A DNA stretch of 64,000 nt from Neorhizobium vignae (GCF_000732195.1 NZ_JNNU01000006.1:310001-374000); one strand, 5' to 3'. Numbered from the stretch's first letter, positions 17,987 through 28,074 are shown. A program made the numbers and translations. Notes: generated by a model not told the origin, from the sequence alone.

Positions 17987-18118
17987 GCCAAAACCTTGGC
18001 CTCACCCTAAGAGAATCCGCCGCCCGTGCCGTGAAGCCGCTATTTTCTTGCCATGATGCACCGTCTATATGTCTGCGGGAAGGCGCTTTTCGGCGTCCTC
18101 ATCGGTCAGGGCAAAATC

Positions 18119-18892
18119 ATGAACCTTCGCGGCAGTTTCGTCAGTGCCTTCGTGCTCGTCTTCGGGTTCACGGCCAATCCGCTCGGCTCGGCGGAAATCC
18201 GGCATGTCAGCGAATACGATATCTCGCTCGGGATCCTGCCGATCGCCAAGGCGTCTTTTGCCAGCGAATTCAACAGCAGCGACTACAAGATCACCGGGAC
18301 GTTCAAATCGGCCGGGATCGTCAACATCATCAGCCGTATCTCCGCCGAGACCAGCGTCAGCGGGCGCATGCAGGCCGACAAGCTGCAGGCTGATCGCTAT
18401 AACCTCGTCTACAGCGCCGGCCGTCGAACGCGTGTCTACGACGTCGAGTACCGCAACGGCAATGTCACCGAGACGACGGTCAAGCCCGAGCCGACCCGTA
18501 ATCCGGAGACCTGGATTCCGGTGACCGAAAAGGACCTGCGTGCCGTACTGGACCCGTTGAGCGGCCTCATCTTCCCGGGCGACGCCAAGGTCTGCCCCAG
18601 CCGGCTGCCGATCTACGATGGTGAGTCGCGCATGGACCTGGTGTTGACGCCGAAGGGCACCAGGACGTTCTCGACCGATGGTTTCAAGGGCGAGGCGATC
18701 GTCTGTTCGATCCGCTACCTTCCAAGATCTGGCTTCAAGCGCGGGCGCAGCGATATCGAATACCTGCGCAAGACGCCGATGGAAATCTGGTTTGCCAAGG
18801 CCCAGTCGGTAAATGTATATGCTCCGGTCTATGCCGTCATCCCGACCAGGATGGGGCAGGTTTACGTGACGGCCGTCAAATATGGCGGCTGA
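18119..18892 (+). CDS. DUF3108 family exported protein
   Basis: This 257-residue protein has an N-terminal signal peptide (about residues 1-27) and a beta-rich body typical of DUF3108: an early AEIRHVSEYDISLGILPIAK strand pair, KITGTFKSAGI, and the conserved DPLSGLIFPG segment. DUF3108 proteins are predicted periplasmic or outer-membrane-associated barrels of unknown role. The ATG at 18119 starts the signal peptide, and a longer in-frame start at 18053 would hide it. A CTATAT element near 18065 may be its -10 box. Confidence 0.8.
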   Translation: MNLRGSFVSAFVLVFGFTANPLGSAEIRHVSEYDISLGILPIAKASFASEFNSSDYKITGTFKSAGIVNIISRISAETSVSGRMQADKLQADRYNLVYSAGRRTRVYDVEYRNGNVTETTVKPEPTRNPETWIPVTEKDLRAVLDPLSGLIFPGDAKVCPSRLPIYDGESRMDLVLTPKGTRTFSTDGFKGEAIVCSIRYLPRSGFKRGRSDIEYLRKTPMEIWFAKAQSVNVYAPVYAVIPTRMGQVYVTAVKYGG

Positions 18893-18927
18893 CTAAAGCG
18901 CCCGTCGGGGCGCCCAAGGGGGCAGGG

Positions 18928-19815
18928 GTGAAAATCCGGGGGACGTTGATCGGTTTTACGGCGATCCTGATGTGGTCGTTGCTTGCCCTGATGACGGCTG
19001 CATCCGGAAAAGTGCCGCCCTTCCAGATGAGCGCGATAACGTTCGCGATCGGTAGCCTGCCGGGCATCGTGCTGTTCATCGTCAAACCGGAACGGATCGC
19101 CCTCCTGAAACAGCCGCCGAACGTTTGGATCACCGGCATCGGCGGCCTGTTCGGCTATCATTTTCTCTATTTCACCGCGCTCCGGAACGCGCCGGCGGTC
19201 GAGGCGGGGCTGATCGCTTATCTCTGGCCGCTGTTCATCGTCGTTGGCTCGGCCCTGCTGCCGGGCGAAAGGCTGCGATGGTATCATGTGGCTGGTGCCG
19301 TCGCCGGGCTCTGCGGCACGATCGCCATCGTGTCGCGCAACGGACTTGCCTTCGACGACGCCTATCTCTTGGGTTACGGTGCCGCCTTTCTCTGCGCCTT
19401 CACCTGGTCCGGTTATTCCCTGCTGACACGGCGGTTCGACCGGGTTTCGACCGATGTCGTCACCGGTTTCTGCCTCGCGACCTCGCTGCTCTCGCTGATC
19501 TGCCATCTGGCGCTCGAGACGACCGTCTGGCCGGCCGATGGCGGCGAGTGGGCGGCGGTCGTCGGGCTTGGCCTGCTGCCGGTCGGCGCGGCCTTTTATG
19601 CCTGGGACTACGGTGTCAAGAACGGCGATATCCAGATCATCGGCGCGGCCAGCTATGCGGCGCCGCTGCTGTCGACGCTGATCCTGGTCGCATCGGGCTT
19701 TGCCGAGCCGGACTGGCGCATTCTGCTTGCCTGCCTGCTGATCACCGGAGGGGCGGTGCTGGCAGCGCGGGATATGTTCCGGCCGAAGCCAATTGTGGAA
19801 GCCGTGGCCGAATAG
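18928..19815 (+). CDS. DMT/EamA-family transporter
   Basis: This 295-residue protein has about ten membrane helices in two EamA repeats. The first contains ILMWSLLALMT and the PAVEAGLIAYLWPLF segment typical of the YddG-like aromatic amino acid exporter branch. The second contains LPVGAAFYAWDYGVKNG and ASYAAPLLSTLIL. Export of aromatic amino acids or a related metabolite is a family inference. The start is GTG behind GGCAGG. It follows the DUF3108 gene by 35 bases and precedes a lysoplasmalogenase gene by 35. Confidence 0.87.
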   Translation: MKIRGTLIGFTAILMWSLLALMTAASGKVPPFQMSAITFAIGSLPGIVLFIVKPERIALLKQPPNVWITGIGGLFGYHFLYFTALRNAPAVEAGLIAYLWPLFIVVGSALLPGERLRWYHVAGAVAGLCGTIAIVSRNGLAFDDAYLLGYGAAFLCAFTWSGYSLLTRRFDRVSTDVVTGFCLATSLLSLICHLALETTVWPADGGEWAAVVGLGLLPVGAAFYAWDYGVKNGDIQIIGAASYAAPLLSTLILVASGFAEPDWRILLACLLITGGAVLAARDMFRPKPIVEAVAE

Positions 19816-19850
19816 GCGTTCCTGAAAGGGTCAGGGACGTGGGGGAAGAA

Positions 19851-20504
19851 ATGTATCTGTTGTTATGGGCGGTGCTTGCCGCCTCGATCGCGCTTGCGAT
19901 CCATTATTTCCGCTGGCTAAAAAAGCCGGCAAGCCATCTTCGCGCGGTGCTGAAGACCTTACCGGTCCTGCTGCTTCTGTTCTATGCCGGTCTTGCCGGC
20001 GCGCCGGTGCTGTTTATCGCAGCGCTGGCGCTCGGTGCACTCGGAGACGCCTGCCTCGCCTACGAGGGAGAGCCAGCCTTCGTCGCCGGGCTTGCGGCCT
20101 TTCTCGCTTCGCATATTGCCTATGCGGCGCTGTTCTGGCCGTCGATAGAACCGAGCCTGGTCGTCGCCTCCGCCTGGCGTTATACGGCGGCATGGATCTT
20201 CGTGGTGCTGATGGGCATGACGCTTTTCATGCTGTGGCGGCCTGCCGGACGGCTCGCCATCCCCGTTGCCGTCTGTGGGATCGCGCTTGTCGCCATGGCG
20301 CTTTCGGCGCTGGCGGTGAAGCCCATCCTGCCCGCGGCCGGTGCTGCGCTGTTCGTCATGTCCGATACGGCGCTGGCGATCCAGAAGTTCCTGGTCAAGC
20401 CGGATGCGCCTGTCATGGCGAGGCTGAAGCCGTTCGTGTGGGGCGCCTATTTCGCAGCGCAGCTTGTCTTTACGTTGGCGATTGCCGGGCTGCCTTCGGC
20501 CTAA
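19851..20504 (+). CDS. Lysoplasmalogenase-like membrane protein (YhhN/TMEM86 family)
   Basis: This 217-residue protein has about eight membrane helices with YhhN motifs: an early KKPASHLRAVLKTLPVLLL, ALALGALGDACLA (the conserved GDxxL Asp), and the late SDTALAIQKF. Family members hydrolyse the vinyl-ether bond of lysoplasmalogen, although the bacterial substrate is often unknown. GGGGGAAGAA precedes the ATG at 19851. Its stop overlaps that of the convergent cupin gene by three bases. Confidence 0.85.
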   Translation: MYLLLWAVLAASIALAIHYFRWLKKPASHLRAVLKTLPVLLLLFYAGLAGAPVLFIAALALGALGDACLAYEGEPAFVAGLAAFLASHIAYAALFWPSIEPSLVVASAWRYTAAWIFVVLMGMTLFMLWRPAGRLAIPVAVCGIALVAMALSALAVKPILPAAGAALFVMSDTALAIQKFLVKPDAPVMARLKPFVWGAYFAAQLVFTLAIAGLPSA

Positions 20505-20920
20505 GTTGACGGCTCCCAGTCGGGCGGCGCCATCTCGAAGCTCGAAAACTGGAAGCCGGGTGCGACCGTGCAACCCACCAGCGTGAAGCGGCCAAGCGGT
20601 TCCGCTGCCTGCCAGGCATCGGCCGGGACCACGGCCTGCGGCCGTTCTCCTGTGGCGAGGTCTGTTCCGAGCCTCACCTCTTCGACCGTCTCGCCGTTGG
20701 AAATCCGCAGCAGCAGCGCATCGCCGGCATAGAAGTGCCAGATCTCCGCCGCGTCGCGAACCCGATGCCAGTGGGAGCGCTCGCCCGCTTCCAGCAGATA
20801 GTAAATCGCCGTCGAATGGCCGCGCGTGCCGCCTTCGACATCCCGGAATGTCTCGACATACCAGCCGCCCTCCGGATGCCGCTGCATTCCGAGCGTGGTG
20901 ATGATTTCCTCCGGCGTCAT
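20501..20920 (-). CDS. Cupin domain protein (DUF985)
   Basis: This 139-residue single-domain cupin has the DUF985 pattern: LGMQRHPEGGWYVETFR, STAIYYLLEAGERSHWHRV with metal-ligand-like His residues, DAAEIWHFYAGDALLL, and the ending GCTVAPGFQFSSFEMA. The fold is RmlC-like, but no enzymatic activity is established for the family. The ATG directly follows the gloB stop codon with no gap, so the two genes form one transcription and translation unit. Confidence 0.88.
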   Translation of the reverse strand: MTPEEIITTLGMQRHPEGGWYVETFRDVEGGTRGHSTAIYYLLEAGERSHWHRVRDAAEIWHFYAGDALLLRISNGETVEEVRLGTDLATGERPQAVVPADAWQAAEPLGRFTLVGCTVAPGFQFSSFEMAPPDWEPST

Positions 20921-21691
20921 TCAGAAATTGTCCTTGCGCTTGCGGATTTCGGCAAACACGTCCTCGTTGGATTTGCTCTCCATCAAAAGGTTTCGGCGGA
21001 TGGCCGGGTCTGATGCGCGCAGGAAGGGATTGGTTTCCTTCTCCAGCCCGATCGTCGTCGGAATGGTGAACCGGCCGGCCGCGCGCTGCGCCTCGATCTC
21101 GCTCGCGCGAGCCTGCAGACGTTCGTTGTCCGGGTCGACGCTCAACGCGAACTTGGCATTCGCAAGCGTATATTCGTGGCCGAAATAGACGGCCGTCTCG
21201 TCCGGCAGAACGGCGAGCTTCTGCAGCGAATGCCACATGTCGGCAGCCGGGCGTTCGAACAGCCGGCCGCAGCCGAGCGCAAACAGCGTATCTGCCGCGA
21301 ACAGGATCTTGTCGTCGGGGAAGTGGTAGCAGATATGGCCGGCGGTGTGGCCAGGCGTCTCGATGACGCGCACGAGATGCTCGCCGAACTGGAATTCGTC
21401 ACCGTCCGCCATGGTCTTGTCGAGGCCGGGGATCGCCACCGCTTCGTTGAACGGGCCAATGATCTCCAGCCCGAACTTTTCCTTGAGCGCGAGGTTGGCT
21501 TCGACGTGATCGCCATGGTGATGGGTGGTGAAGATATGGGTGATCTTCCAGCCGCGGCGGGCCGCCGCTTCGAGGATAGGCTTTTCCTCAGGCGCATCGA
21601 TCGTAGCCGTCAGCCCGCTTTCTGGATCGTGCACGAGAACGCCGTAATTATCGCTGCGGCATGAAAAAACTTCGAGTTCCAGTGGTCTCAT
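20921..21691 (-). CDS. gloB: Hydroxyacylglutathione hydrolase (glyoxalase II)
   Basis: This 256-residue metallo-beta-lactamase-fold enzyme hydrolyses S-lactoylglutathione to lactate and glutathione, detoxifying methylglyoxal. The dinuclear metal motif THHHGDH is present, followed by [14 protein letters not shown] and [16 protein letters not shown]. The C-terminal glutathione-binding region has [16 protein letters not shown]. The ATG at 21691 (MRPLELEVF) is the family start. It is divergent from the methyltransferase gene, as usual in rhizobia. Confidence 0.95.
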   Translation of the reverse strand: MRPLELEVFSCRSDNYGVLVHDPESGLTATIDAPEEKPILEAAARRGWKITHIFTTHHHGDHVEANLALKEKFGLEIIGPFNEAVAIPGLDKTMADGDEFQFGEHLVRVIETPGHTAGHICYHFPDDKILFAADTLFALGCGRLFERPAADMWHSLQKLAVLPDETAVYFGHEYTLANAKFALSVDPDNERLQARASEIEAQRAAGRFTIPTTIGLEKETNPFLRASDPAIRRNLLMESKSNEDVFAEIRKRKDNF

Positions 21692-21779
21692 AACATAACC
21701 CCATTGCTGAAAGTGTTTTGCATCACAATGTAGAGACTGGTCCCTTGAAGTCCAACCGCCGTCTGGTACCAAATTACGC

Positions 21780-22520
21780 ATGCATGCAGATATCGTCGAT
21801 CTCCGCGAATTCTATCACTCGCCCCTCGGCCACCTTGCCGAGCAGTCGATCACGTTCGCGCTGTCTTCGCTCTGGGCGCGGCTGCCGGAAGAGCGGCTGG
21901 TGGGCCTTGGTTATGCGGTACCCTATCTCGACCGTTTCCGCGCCGATACGGAACGCACCTTCGCCTTCATGCCGGCGGGCCAGGGGGCGGTGAACTGGCC
22001 GGTCAGCGAGCTTTCCTCGACCGCTCTCGTCTTCGACGAGGAACTGCCGCTGCCGGACTCTTCCGTCGACCGCGTGCTGATGGTGCATTCGCTGGAATTT
22101 GCCGAAAATCCGCGGGAGACGCTGAAAGAACTCTGGCGGGTGCTGGCGCCCGGGGGGCGGCTGGTCATCGTCGTGCCCAACCGGCGCGGCGTCTGGGCCC
22201 GAATGGAACATACGCCGTTCGGTTCCGGCCGGCCCTATTCGCGCGGCCAGCTCACCTCGCTGCTGCGCGAGACCAACTTTACGCCGGGCGCCAGTGCCGA
22301 GGCGCTGTTCTTTCCGCCGTCGAAGATCCGCGCCGTGCTGAAGCTGCGCCAGGCCTTCGAGCGCTTGGGACGTCGCTTCTGGCCGGTCTTTTCCGGGGTC
22401 ATCGTGCTGGAGGCCCAGAAGCGGCTCTACCAGGGCCTGCCGGTCGCCGCTCGTGCTTCCCGGCGCGTCTTCGTGCCGGTGCTGGCGCCGCAGGGCGTGC
22501 CGACGACGCGGACTCGGTGA
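21780..22520 (+). CDS. SAM-dependent methyltransferase (class I)
   Basis: This 246-residue protein has a methyltransferase domain of the UbiE/Methyltransf_11 type. [20 protein letters not shown] is the post-II acidic loop, and [20 protein letters not shown] is the classical post-III segment. The glycine-rich motif I is degenerate ([13 protein letters not shown]), as in many rhizobial homologues next to gloB. The substrate is unknown. It is followed by a 248-base interval containing a RIME-like repeat. Confidence 0.85.
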   Translation: MHADIVDLREFYHSPLGHLAEQSITFALSSLWARLPEERLVGLGYAVPYLDRFRADTERTFAFMPAGQGAVNWPVSELSSTALVFDEELPLPDSSVDRVLMVHSLEFAENPRETLKELWRVLAPGGRLVIVVPNRRGVWARMEHTPFGSGRPYSRGQLTSLLRETNFTPGASAEALFFPPSKIRAVLKLRQAFERLGRRFWPVFSGVIVLEAQKRLYQGLPVAARASRRVFVPVLAPQGVPTTRTR

Positions 22521-22532
22521 ACGGGCTTCGCC

Positions 22533-22679
22533 GGTGCCCCTCATCCGCCCTGCCGGGCACCTTCTCCCCGTTTTGACGGGGAGAAGGGATATGCCGCACC
22601 CGCCCAGTCCCTCTCTGGCGACGATCGAGGCAAGTCCCCTCGCCCCGCTTGCGGGGAGAGGGTTAGGGTGAGGGGCACC
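22533..22679. repeat. RIME-like intergenic mosaic repeat
   Basis: A 147-base element is bounded by the perfect 9-bp inverted repeat GGTGCCCCT / AGGGGCACC. It contains two GC-rich hairpins: an 11-bp stem at 22560-22587 and CCCCGC-GCGGGG at 22643-22656. This paired-palindrome layout and the GGTTAGGGTGAGGGGCA end match Rhizobium-specific intergenic mosaic elements. It fills most of the 248 bases between the methyltransferase and hisC genes and could act as a transcription stop or RNA-processing site. Confidence 0.8.
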
Positions 22680-22768
22680 CGTCAAGCACACCCTCGACAA
22701 AGGCGTTTTTCGGCATTAATCCCACTGGATCACACCCGCCATTCAGGCTTTCCAAAAAGGTTGATCCG

Positions 22769-23878
22769 ATGAGCATCGTCACGAGTGAGCCCGTTCCGCG
22801 TCCAGGCATCCTGGATATCGCCGCCTATGTGCCCGGCAAGGAACATGCTCCGGGTGTGGCGCGCGTCTTCAAGCTTTCCTCCAACGAGACGCCGCTCGGC
22901 GCGAGTCCCAGGGCGATCGAGGCCTTCAAGCAGGCGGCCGGCCATCTCGAACTTTATCCGGACGGCCAAGCGATAGCGCTGCGCGAGGCGATCGCGTCGG
23001 TGCATGGCCTCAATATCGCGAACATCATGTGCGGCAACGGCTCGGATGAGCTGCTCGGCCTGCTCTGCCACGTCTATCTCGGCGCCGGCGACGAGGCCAT
23101 CATCACCGAACACGGCTTCCTCGTCTACAAGATCCAGATCATGGGCGCCGGCGCCAAAGCGGTCGAGGTGAAGGAGAAGGATTGCACCGTCGATGTCGAT
23201 GCGATCCTCGCTGCCGTCACCGACAAGACGAAGATGGTGTTCATCGCCAATCCGGGCAATCCGACTGGTACATACGTCCCGGTCGCCGATATCCGCCGTC
23301 TGCATGCCGGTCTGCCGAAGAGCGTCATCCTCGTGCTCGACGCTGCCTACGCGGAATATGTGCGCAAGAACGATTACGAAGCCGGCCTTGAACTGGTATC
23401 TTCCAACAAGAATGTCGTGATGACCCGCACCTTCTCCAAGGTCTACGGGCTTGCGGCCTTGCGCATCGGCTGGATGTACGGCCCGGCCGGCATTCTCGAT
23501 GCGCTCAACCGCGTGCGCGGCCCGTTCAACATGAACGCTCCGGCGATTGCCGCGGGTGCGGCCGCGATCCGCGACCAGGCCTTTGTCGAAAAGGCCGTCG
23601 AGCACAACAATCTCTGGCAGAGCAAGCTCATCCATGCGCTGGAGGCGATCGGCCTCAAGGTGACGCCGTCGGTCGCCAATTTTGTGCTCATCCATTTCCC
23701 GGATGTCGATGGCAAGCGGGCGCCGGAAGCGGATGCCTTCCTCACCAGCCGCGGTTACATCCTTCGCGCCGTCAAAGGTTACGGTTTCCCGAACGCGTTG
23801 CGCATGACGATCGGCTCGGAAGAGGCCAATCGCGGTGTCATCGAGACGCTTGGCGAATTCATGGGCAAAAGCGCATGA
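22769..23878 (+). CDS. hisC: Histidinol-phosphate / aromatic aminotransferase
   Basis: This 369-residue PLP enzyme is of fold type I. Landmarks are [13 protein letters not shown] at the N-terminus, [25 protein letters not shown], and the Schiff-base Lys in [16 protein letters not shown]. It transaminates histidinol phosphate and, in the rhizobial copy beside tyrC, probably phenylpyruvate or prephenate as well. AAAAAGG precedes the ATG. The stop overlaps the tyrC start by four bases, supporting a role in tyrosine and phenylalanine synthesis. Confidence 0.92.
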   Translation: MSIVTSEPVPRPGILDIAAYVPGKEHAPGVARVFKLSSNETPLGASPRAIEAFKQAAGHLELYPDGQAIALREAIASVHGLNIANIMCGNGSDELLGLLCHVYLGAGDEAIITEHGFLVYKIQIMGAGAKAVEVKEKDCTVDVDAILAAVTDKTKMVFIANPGNPTGTYVPVADIRRLHAGLPKSVILVLDAAYAEYVRKNDYEAGLELVSSNKNVVMTRTFSKVYGLAALRIGWMYGPAGILDALNRVRGPFNMNAPAIAAGAAAIRDQAFVEKAVEHNNLWQSKLIHALEAIGLKVTPSVANFVLIHFPDVDGKRAPEADAFLTSRGYILRAVKGYGFPNALRMTIGSEEANRGVIETLGEFMGKSA

Positions 23879-24804
23879 GCACGCCGCATTTCGACCGGAT
23901 CGCGTTGATCGGCATCGGCCTGATCGGCTCGTCGATCGCCCGCGACGTCAAGGAACTGGGCCTGGCCGGCGAGGTGGTGATTTCCACGCGCAGCGCCGAA
24001 ACGCTCAAGCGTGCCGAAGAACTGGCGCTGGGCACGCATTACGTTTCCTCAGCCGCGGACGCGGTGAAGGATGCCGATCTTGTCATCGTCTCGGTGCCGG
24101 TCGGCGCATCGGAAGCGGTTGCAAAGCAGATCGCCGGCAGCCTGAAGCCCGGCGCCATCGTCACGGATGTCGGCTCCACCAAGGCCTCCGTCATCGCGCA
24201 GATGGCGCCGCATATGCCGGAAGGCGTGCATTTCATTCCGGGCCACCCGTTGGCGGGCACCGAAAAATCGGGTCCGGATGCCGGTTTTGTCGGTCTGTTC
24301 CGGGATCGCTGGTGCATCTTCACGCCGCTGCCGGATACGGATCAGGCCGCACTCGACACGCTGAAATCCTTCTGGATGGCGCTCGGCTCGCGGATCGACG
24401 AGATGGATCCGCAGCACCATGACAAGGTTCTGGCGATCGTCTCCCACCTGCCGCATATCATCGCCTACAACATCGTCGGCACGGCGGACGATCTGGAGAC
24501 GGTGACCGACGCGGAAGTGATCAAATATTCCGCCTCGGGTTTTCGCGATTTCACGCGCCTTGCCGCGTCAGACCCCACGATGTGGCGGGATGTCTGCCTG
24601 CACAACAAGGATGCGATCCTGGAAATGCTGGCGCGGTTTTCGGAGGACCTCGCCTATCTGCAGCGGGCGATCCGCTGGGGCGAGGGCGACAAGCTGTTCG
24701 AACTTTTCACCCGCACCCGCGCCATCCGCCGCTCGATCGTGCAGGCCGGCCAGGACGTCGATGCGCCGGACTTCGGCCGCCACGCGCTCGACGTCAAGAA
24801 GTGA
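23875..24804 (+). CDS. tyrC: Prephenate/arogenate (cyclohexadienyl) dehydrogenase
   Basis: This 309-residue NAD(P)-dependent dehydrogenase makes hydroxyphenylpyruvate or tyrosine. The Rossmann motif is GIGLIGSS (about 11-18). Catalytic and substrate residues lie in [42 protein letters not shown], and the helical C-terminus [20 protein letters not shown]. There is no ACT or chorismate mutase domain, as expected for TyrC-type enzymes. It is translationally coupled to hisC through ATGA. Confidence 0.94.
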   Translation: MSTPHFDRIALIGIGLIGSSIARDVKELGLAGEVVISTRSAETLKRAEELALGTHYVSSAADAVKDADLVIVSVPVGASEAVAKQIAGSLKPGAIVTDVGSTKASVIAQMAPHMPEGVHFIPGHPLAGTEKSGPDAGFVGLFRDRWCIFTPLPDTDQAALDTLKSFWMALGSRIDEMDPQHHDKVLAIVSHLPHIIAYNIVGTADDLETVTDAEVIKYSASGFRDFTRLAASDPTMWRDVCLHNKDAILEMLARFSEDLAYLQRAIRWGEGDKLFELFTRTRAIRRSIVQAGQDVDAPDFGRHALDVKK

Positions 24805-24810
24805 TCCCGG

Positions 24811-25815
24811 TCAGATCGGCGGGATTTCGCCGATCTGGATGAAGCCGCCGGCGAACACCTTGCCGCGGTTGATGGTGAGATCGAGCGACGCGCTCTTGCC
24901 GCGGCCGAGTGCGGACAGCATGTTGGCGGCGGTTTTCAGCGTCGGCGCGATCTGCGGAAAAGCCTGGCTCAGGCTGTCGCGCCAGGCATCGATCTGTTCG
25001 ACCCGGAGTTTCAGCTTGCCCGACAGGTAGCCTTGCTCGTCGAAGGAGAAGGGACCGGAAACGGTGATCAGCTTGCCTTCGCCGAGATCGGCCGAAAGGC
25101 TGCGCATCTGGCCCTGCGTGCCGTAGAGAGCGGTGCCGTTCGGATCGCTTCCGTCGATCATGCCGGCGCGGCCGGTCAAGGTCAGGTCGAGATTGGCAGT
25201 AAACCGCGGCAGAAGCTGCGGCAGGTCCTTCATCACCATGTCGGTGTTCTGCAGTGTCAGGGCCGCGTCGAGGTCAGGACCGTTCTGGCGCAAATGGATT
25301 TCGGTGTGGCCGGCGCTGACGTTGAAAGCCTGACCGGTGGCCGACGACAGGATGTTTGTCCTGGCGTTCTCGATCACGGTGGAGGTGCGCTCCACCCCGC
25401 GAAACCGGGTGGTCAGGCTCGACTGGAAATTTTCCCAGGTGGTCGAGACCGAAAGTCCGTGGCCGGTGCGGATCTCGATCGGCGAATCGAGTTCCCAGAC
25501 AATATGGCCGGGATTGTAGACCTGGGCGGCGGATCGCAGGGATCCGAACATTGCGGAAATGCCGTTGGTGCGGTCGTCGACCGAGACCTTCGAGCAGAAC
25601 AGGCCGATCCGGAACGGGTAGCCGCGATAGTCCGCGTCAGTACATTCGGCCGAGATGCCGCGCTTTTCCTGGCTGCCGAGCAGGCTCAGCGTCCGCTCCT
25701 TCAGCACCGAGGCGCCGTAGAACCATCCGGCGGTGTAAAGTGCGATCACCAGCACCACCCCGCAGGCGAGTAGCCATAATTTGCCGCTGACGCCAGTTCG
25801 GCTTGACGCTGCCAT
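24811..25815 (-). CDS. DUF2125 domain protein, membrane-anchored
   Basis: This 334-residue protein has one N-terminal membrane helix (about residues 13-33) followed by a large periplasmic beta-rich region typical of DUF2125 (early YRGYPFRIGLFCSKVSV, then repeated strands). The family is restricted largely to Alphaproteobacteria and has no assigned activity. GGAGAACATC precedes the ATG at 25815. It converges with tyrC, with six bases between the stops. Confidence 0.85.
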   Translation of the reverse strand: MAASSRTGVSGKLWLLACGVVLVIALYTAGWFYGASVLKERTLSLLGSQEKRGISAECTDADYRGYPFRIGLFCSKVSVDDRTNGISAMFGSLRSAAQVYNPGHIVWELDSPIEIRTGHGLSVSTTWENFQSSLTTRFRGVERTSTVIENARTNILSSATGQAFNVSAGHTEIHLRQNGPDLDAALTLQNTDMVMKDLPQLLPRFTANLDLTLTGRAGMIDGSDPNGTALYGTQGQMRSLSADLGEGKLITVSGPFSFDEQGYLSGKLKLRVEQIDAWRDSLSQAFPQIAPTLKTAANMLSALGRGKSASLDLTINRGKVFAGGFIQIGEIPPI

Positions 25816-25881
25816 GATGTTCTCCAATGGTGCTGAAAACTTGGGGCGGGATGCTTCAATTGGAATGGTGTGGCGCGGGAT

Positions 25882-26418
25882 ATGGACGAATTTTGGGTGT
25901 TTGGCTACGGGTCCCTGATGTGGAATCCGGGTTTTGCGTTTGAGGAAAGACTGACTGCACGTGCCTTCGGCTTCCGCCGCTCCCTCTGCGTCTGGTCTCA
26001 CGTGCATCGCGGCACCCCGGATCGCCCCGGCCTTGTCCTCGGTCTCGACCGCGGCGGTTCATGCCGTGGCGTCGCCTTTCGGGTGAGCGAGGAGAACCGG
26101 GAGGACGTGCTCGACTATCTGCGCCGCCGCGAACTCGTCACGAATGTCTATCTGGAAAAGATCCTGCCCGTCTCGCTCGGCGACGGGCGGCAGGTGAAGG
26201 CCGTCGGTTATATCGTTGATCGCAATCACGTCCAGTATGCCGGGGCGCTCGAGATCGAGCAGGCGGCCGAGATCGTCCGCGTTTCCTCCGGTCAATCGGG
26301 GCCGAACGATACCTACGTGTTCAATACGCTGGCGCATCTGAAGGACATGGGTATCCGCGATCACTGGCTGGAAGAGGTCGGCGCTACCGTGGCCACTTTC
26401 ACTCAGGCGGCGGTCTGA
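25882..26418 (+). CDS. Gamma-glutamylcyclotransferase (ChaC/GGCT-like)
   Basis: This 178-residue protein opens with the GGCT signature FWVFGYGSLMWNPGF, which forms the substrate loop, followed by RAFGFRRSLCVWS and HRGTPDRPGLVLGLDRGG typical of the ChaC branch. These enzymes release 5-oxoproline from glutathione or gamma-glutamyl peptides. A GTG at 25870 is an alternative start, and ATG is preferred as the more usual N-terminus. The 3' end overlaps the convergent plsC gene by 16 bases. Confidence 0.88.
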   Translation: MDEFWVFGYGSLMWNPGFAFEERLTARAFGFRRSLCVWSHVHRGTPDRPGLVLGLDRGGSCRGVAFRVSEENREDVLDYLRRRELVTNVYLEKILPVSLGDGRQVKAVGYIVDRNHVQYAGALEIEQAAEIVRVSSGQSGPNDTYVFNTLAHLKDMGIRDHWLEEVGATVATFTQAAV

Positions 26419-27194
26419 GCCTTCAGCTCTGCAAGTCGCTTCACCGCCGACGGCGGCAGCGGCAGGTGCGGATTGGCGGCTACGGTCTCGACCAGCAGCT
26501 TGTCGCTTTCCCGTTCCAGCGTCTCGACCAGAAGGGCGTAGAAGGCATCCGGATCCATGCCCGGAGCGATCGGCGGCAGGATGCGGACCTTGAAATGGCC
26601 GGGATATTTGATGAGCTTGCGGCGGCCCCAGAACAGGCCCCAATGGGCGACGATCGGCACGACGGGCACTTCCACGTCGCGATAGATGCGGGCGATGCCG
26701 TAGCGGTATTGCGGCTCGGCGCCTGGCGGACGGCGCGTGCCTTCGGGGTAGATGATGAGCTGGCGGTTGTTGGCCATCTCCTCCTTCGTCCGGTTCATGA
26801 CGTCGACCATGACCTTGCCGCGGGCGCCGCGGTTGACCGGGATCATCTTCTGCTTGGCGGCGTACCAGCCGAACAGCGGGATCCACATCAGTTCGCGCTT
26901 GAGGATATAGACCGGGTCCCGCTGCCAGGGCAGGAGGGCGACGGTATCCCAGGCGGATTGATGTTTGGGCGCAAAGATGCAGCCGCCCTCGGGCACGTTT
27001 TCCAGTCCCTCGATCTCGAACGTGGCGCCGACGATCTTTGCCATCAGCCAGTTGCAGGATGCGGCCCAGGCTTTGGGGATGCGGTATGCCGCCTTGCGCG
27101 GCATCAGGAAATAGATCGGGCTCAGCACGATCATGCGGACGATCAGGTTTGTGTAGAAGGCGATATTGAAAAGAACCGAACGCACCAGCAGCAT
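26403..27194 (-). CDS. plsC: 1-acyl-sn-glycerol-3-phosphate acyltransferase
   Basis: This 263-residue membrane enzyme acylates lysophosphatidic acid to phosphatidic acid. The acyltransferase motifs are HQSAWD (His78 and Asp83 of HX4D), MIPVNRGARGK, YPEGTRRPPG, and VVPIVAHWG. An N-terminal hydrophobic segment (about 8-30) anchors it. AGAGGAAG precedes the ATG at 27194, and a longer reading from 27263 lacks support. It lies 84 bases downstream of the YdcF gene. Confidence 0.93.
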   Translation of the reverse strand: MLLVRSVLFNIAFYTNLIVRMIVLSPIYFLMPRKAAYRIPKAWAASCNWLMAKIVGATFEIEGLENVPEGGCIFAPKHQSAWDTVALLPWQRDPVYILKRELMWIPLFGWYAAKQKMIPVNRGARGKVMVDVMNRTKEEMANNRQLIIYPEGTRRPPGAEPQYRYGIARIYRDVEVPVVPIVAHWGLFWGRRKLIKYPGHFKVRILPPIAPGMDPDAFYALLVETLERESDKLLVETVAANPHLPLPPSAVKRLAELKAQTAA

Positions 27195-27278
27195 GAAAGG
27201 CTTCCTCTTGGACAGGCGTTGCCTACACGAGATCGCGCCGCGAAAAAAGCGCCACGGCGTCATGCGGAGGGAAAAGTG

Positions 27279-28010
27279 TCAGGGCGCGGGCTTTGAGGCG
27301 GTCTTCGGCGGGTCATCGTTGCGCAATCCGCTGCCGCGCTCGATGCCGAACCAGTCGCGGCCGGTGGCCAGCACGACCTTGCCGTATTCCGAAAGCATGG
27401 TGCGCAACACGTCCGGCTCGGCAAACCAGGCTTTTCGGGTGAGATCGGAACTGACCACGGGATAGGGAATGAACACCGTCACCGGATCGGCACGGCGCAG
27501 TTCGTGCAGGCTGCGCAGCATGTGGTAGTTGTTGGTGACGACCAGCACGGACCTGTATCCGTGGTCGTGGATCCAGCGGGTGATCTCGTTGGCATTGCCG
27601 ATCGTGTCGATCGCATCGTAGCCGATATCGACGCAGCAGGCGAAGAGGTCCGGCGAGGCCTGCGTGACCTTGCGGATCTGGGTTGGGCTCGTGGACGGAT
27701 GCGCGCCCGAGATCAGCAGGCGCTGGCCGGCCCCGTCCCGCAAGAGCCCGAGCGCCTGCTCTATCCGCAGATACCCGCCGGTCAGGACGACGATCGCATC
27801 GGCCTTGACGCCATCAGGCGCTTTCAGCGAGGTCACGGCATTCGCAAACCATAAAAAACCGCCGAAAAGCAGGGCCAAACCGAGCACGCAGGCCATGATG
27901 ATGCGGCGTGCGGCCCAGCGCAGCCGGCTGTTGCGTGAAAACACGCCACCGAACCACCGCCGCGGGTGGCGCTCCGTTCCATTTTCGGGTGTGGTCGGGG
28001 CCGGTGTCAT
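27279..28010 (-). CDS. YdcF/SanA-family (DUF218) membrane protein
   Basis: This 243-residue protein has one membrane helix (about 37-58) after a basic cytoplasmic tail, then a DUF218 domain beginning ADAIVVLTGGYLRIEQAL. Conserved polar positions include ISGAHP, GNANEITRWI and NNYHMLRSLHEL. Family members such as ElyC and SanA affect envelope integrity and polyprenyl-carrier use. The neighbours (plsC, ftsEX) fit an envelope role, which is inferred. It probably follows ftsE-ftsX in one transcription unit, 64 bases downstream of ftsX. Confidence 0.85.
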   Translation of the reverse strand: MTPAPTTPENGTERHPRRWFGGVFSRNSRLRWAARRIIMACVLGLALLFGGFLWFANAVTSLKAPDGVKADAIVVLTGGYLRIEQALGLLRDGAGQRLLISGAHPSTSPTQIRKVTQASPDLFACCVDIGYDAIDTIGNANEITRWIHDHGYRSVLVVTNNYHMLRSLHELRRADPVTVFIPYPVVSSDLTRKAWFAEPDVLRTMLSEYGKVVLATGRDWFGIERGSGLRNDDPPKTASKPAP

Positions 28011-28074
28011 GATTGTCCATAGCCGGAGATTCGTGGCGAGAACAGGGCCAACCTACAGAGGGACGGGACCCGAT

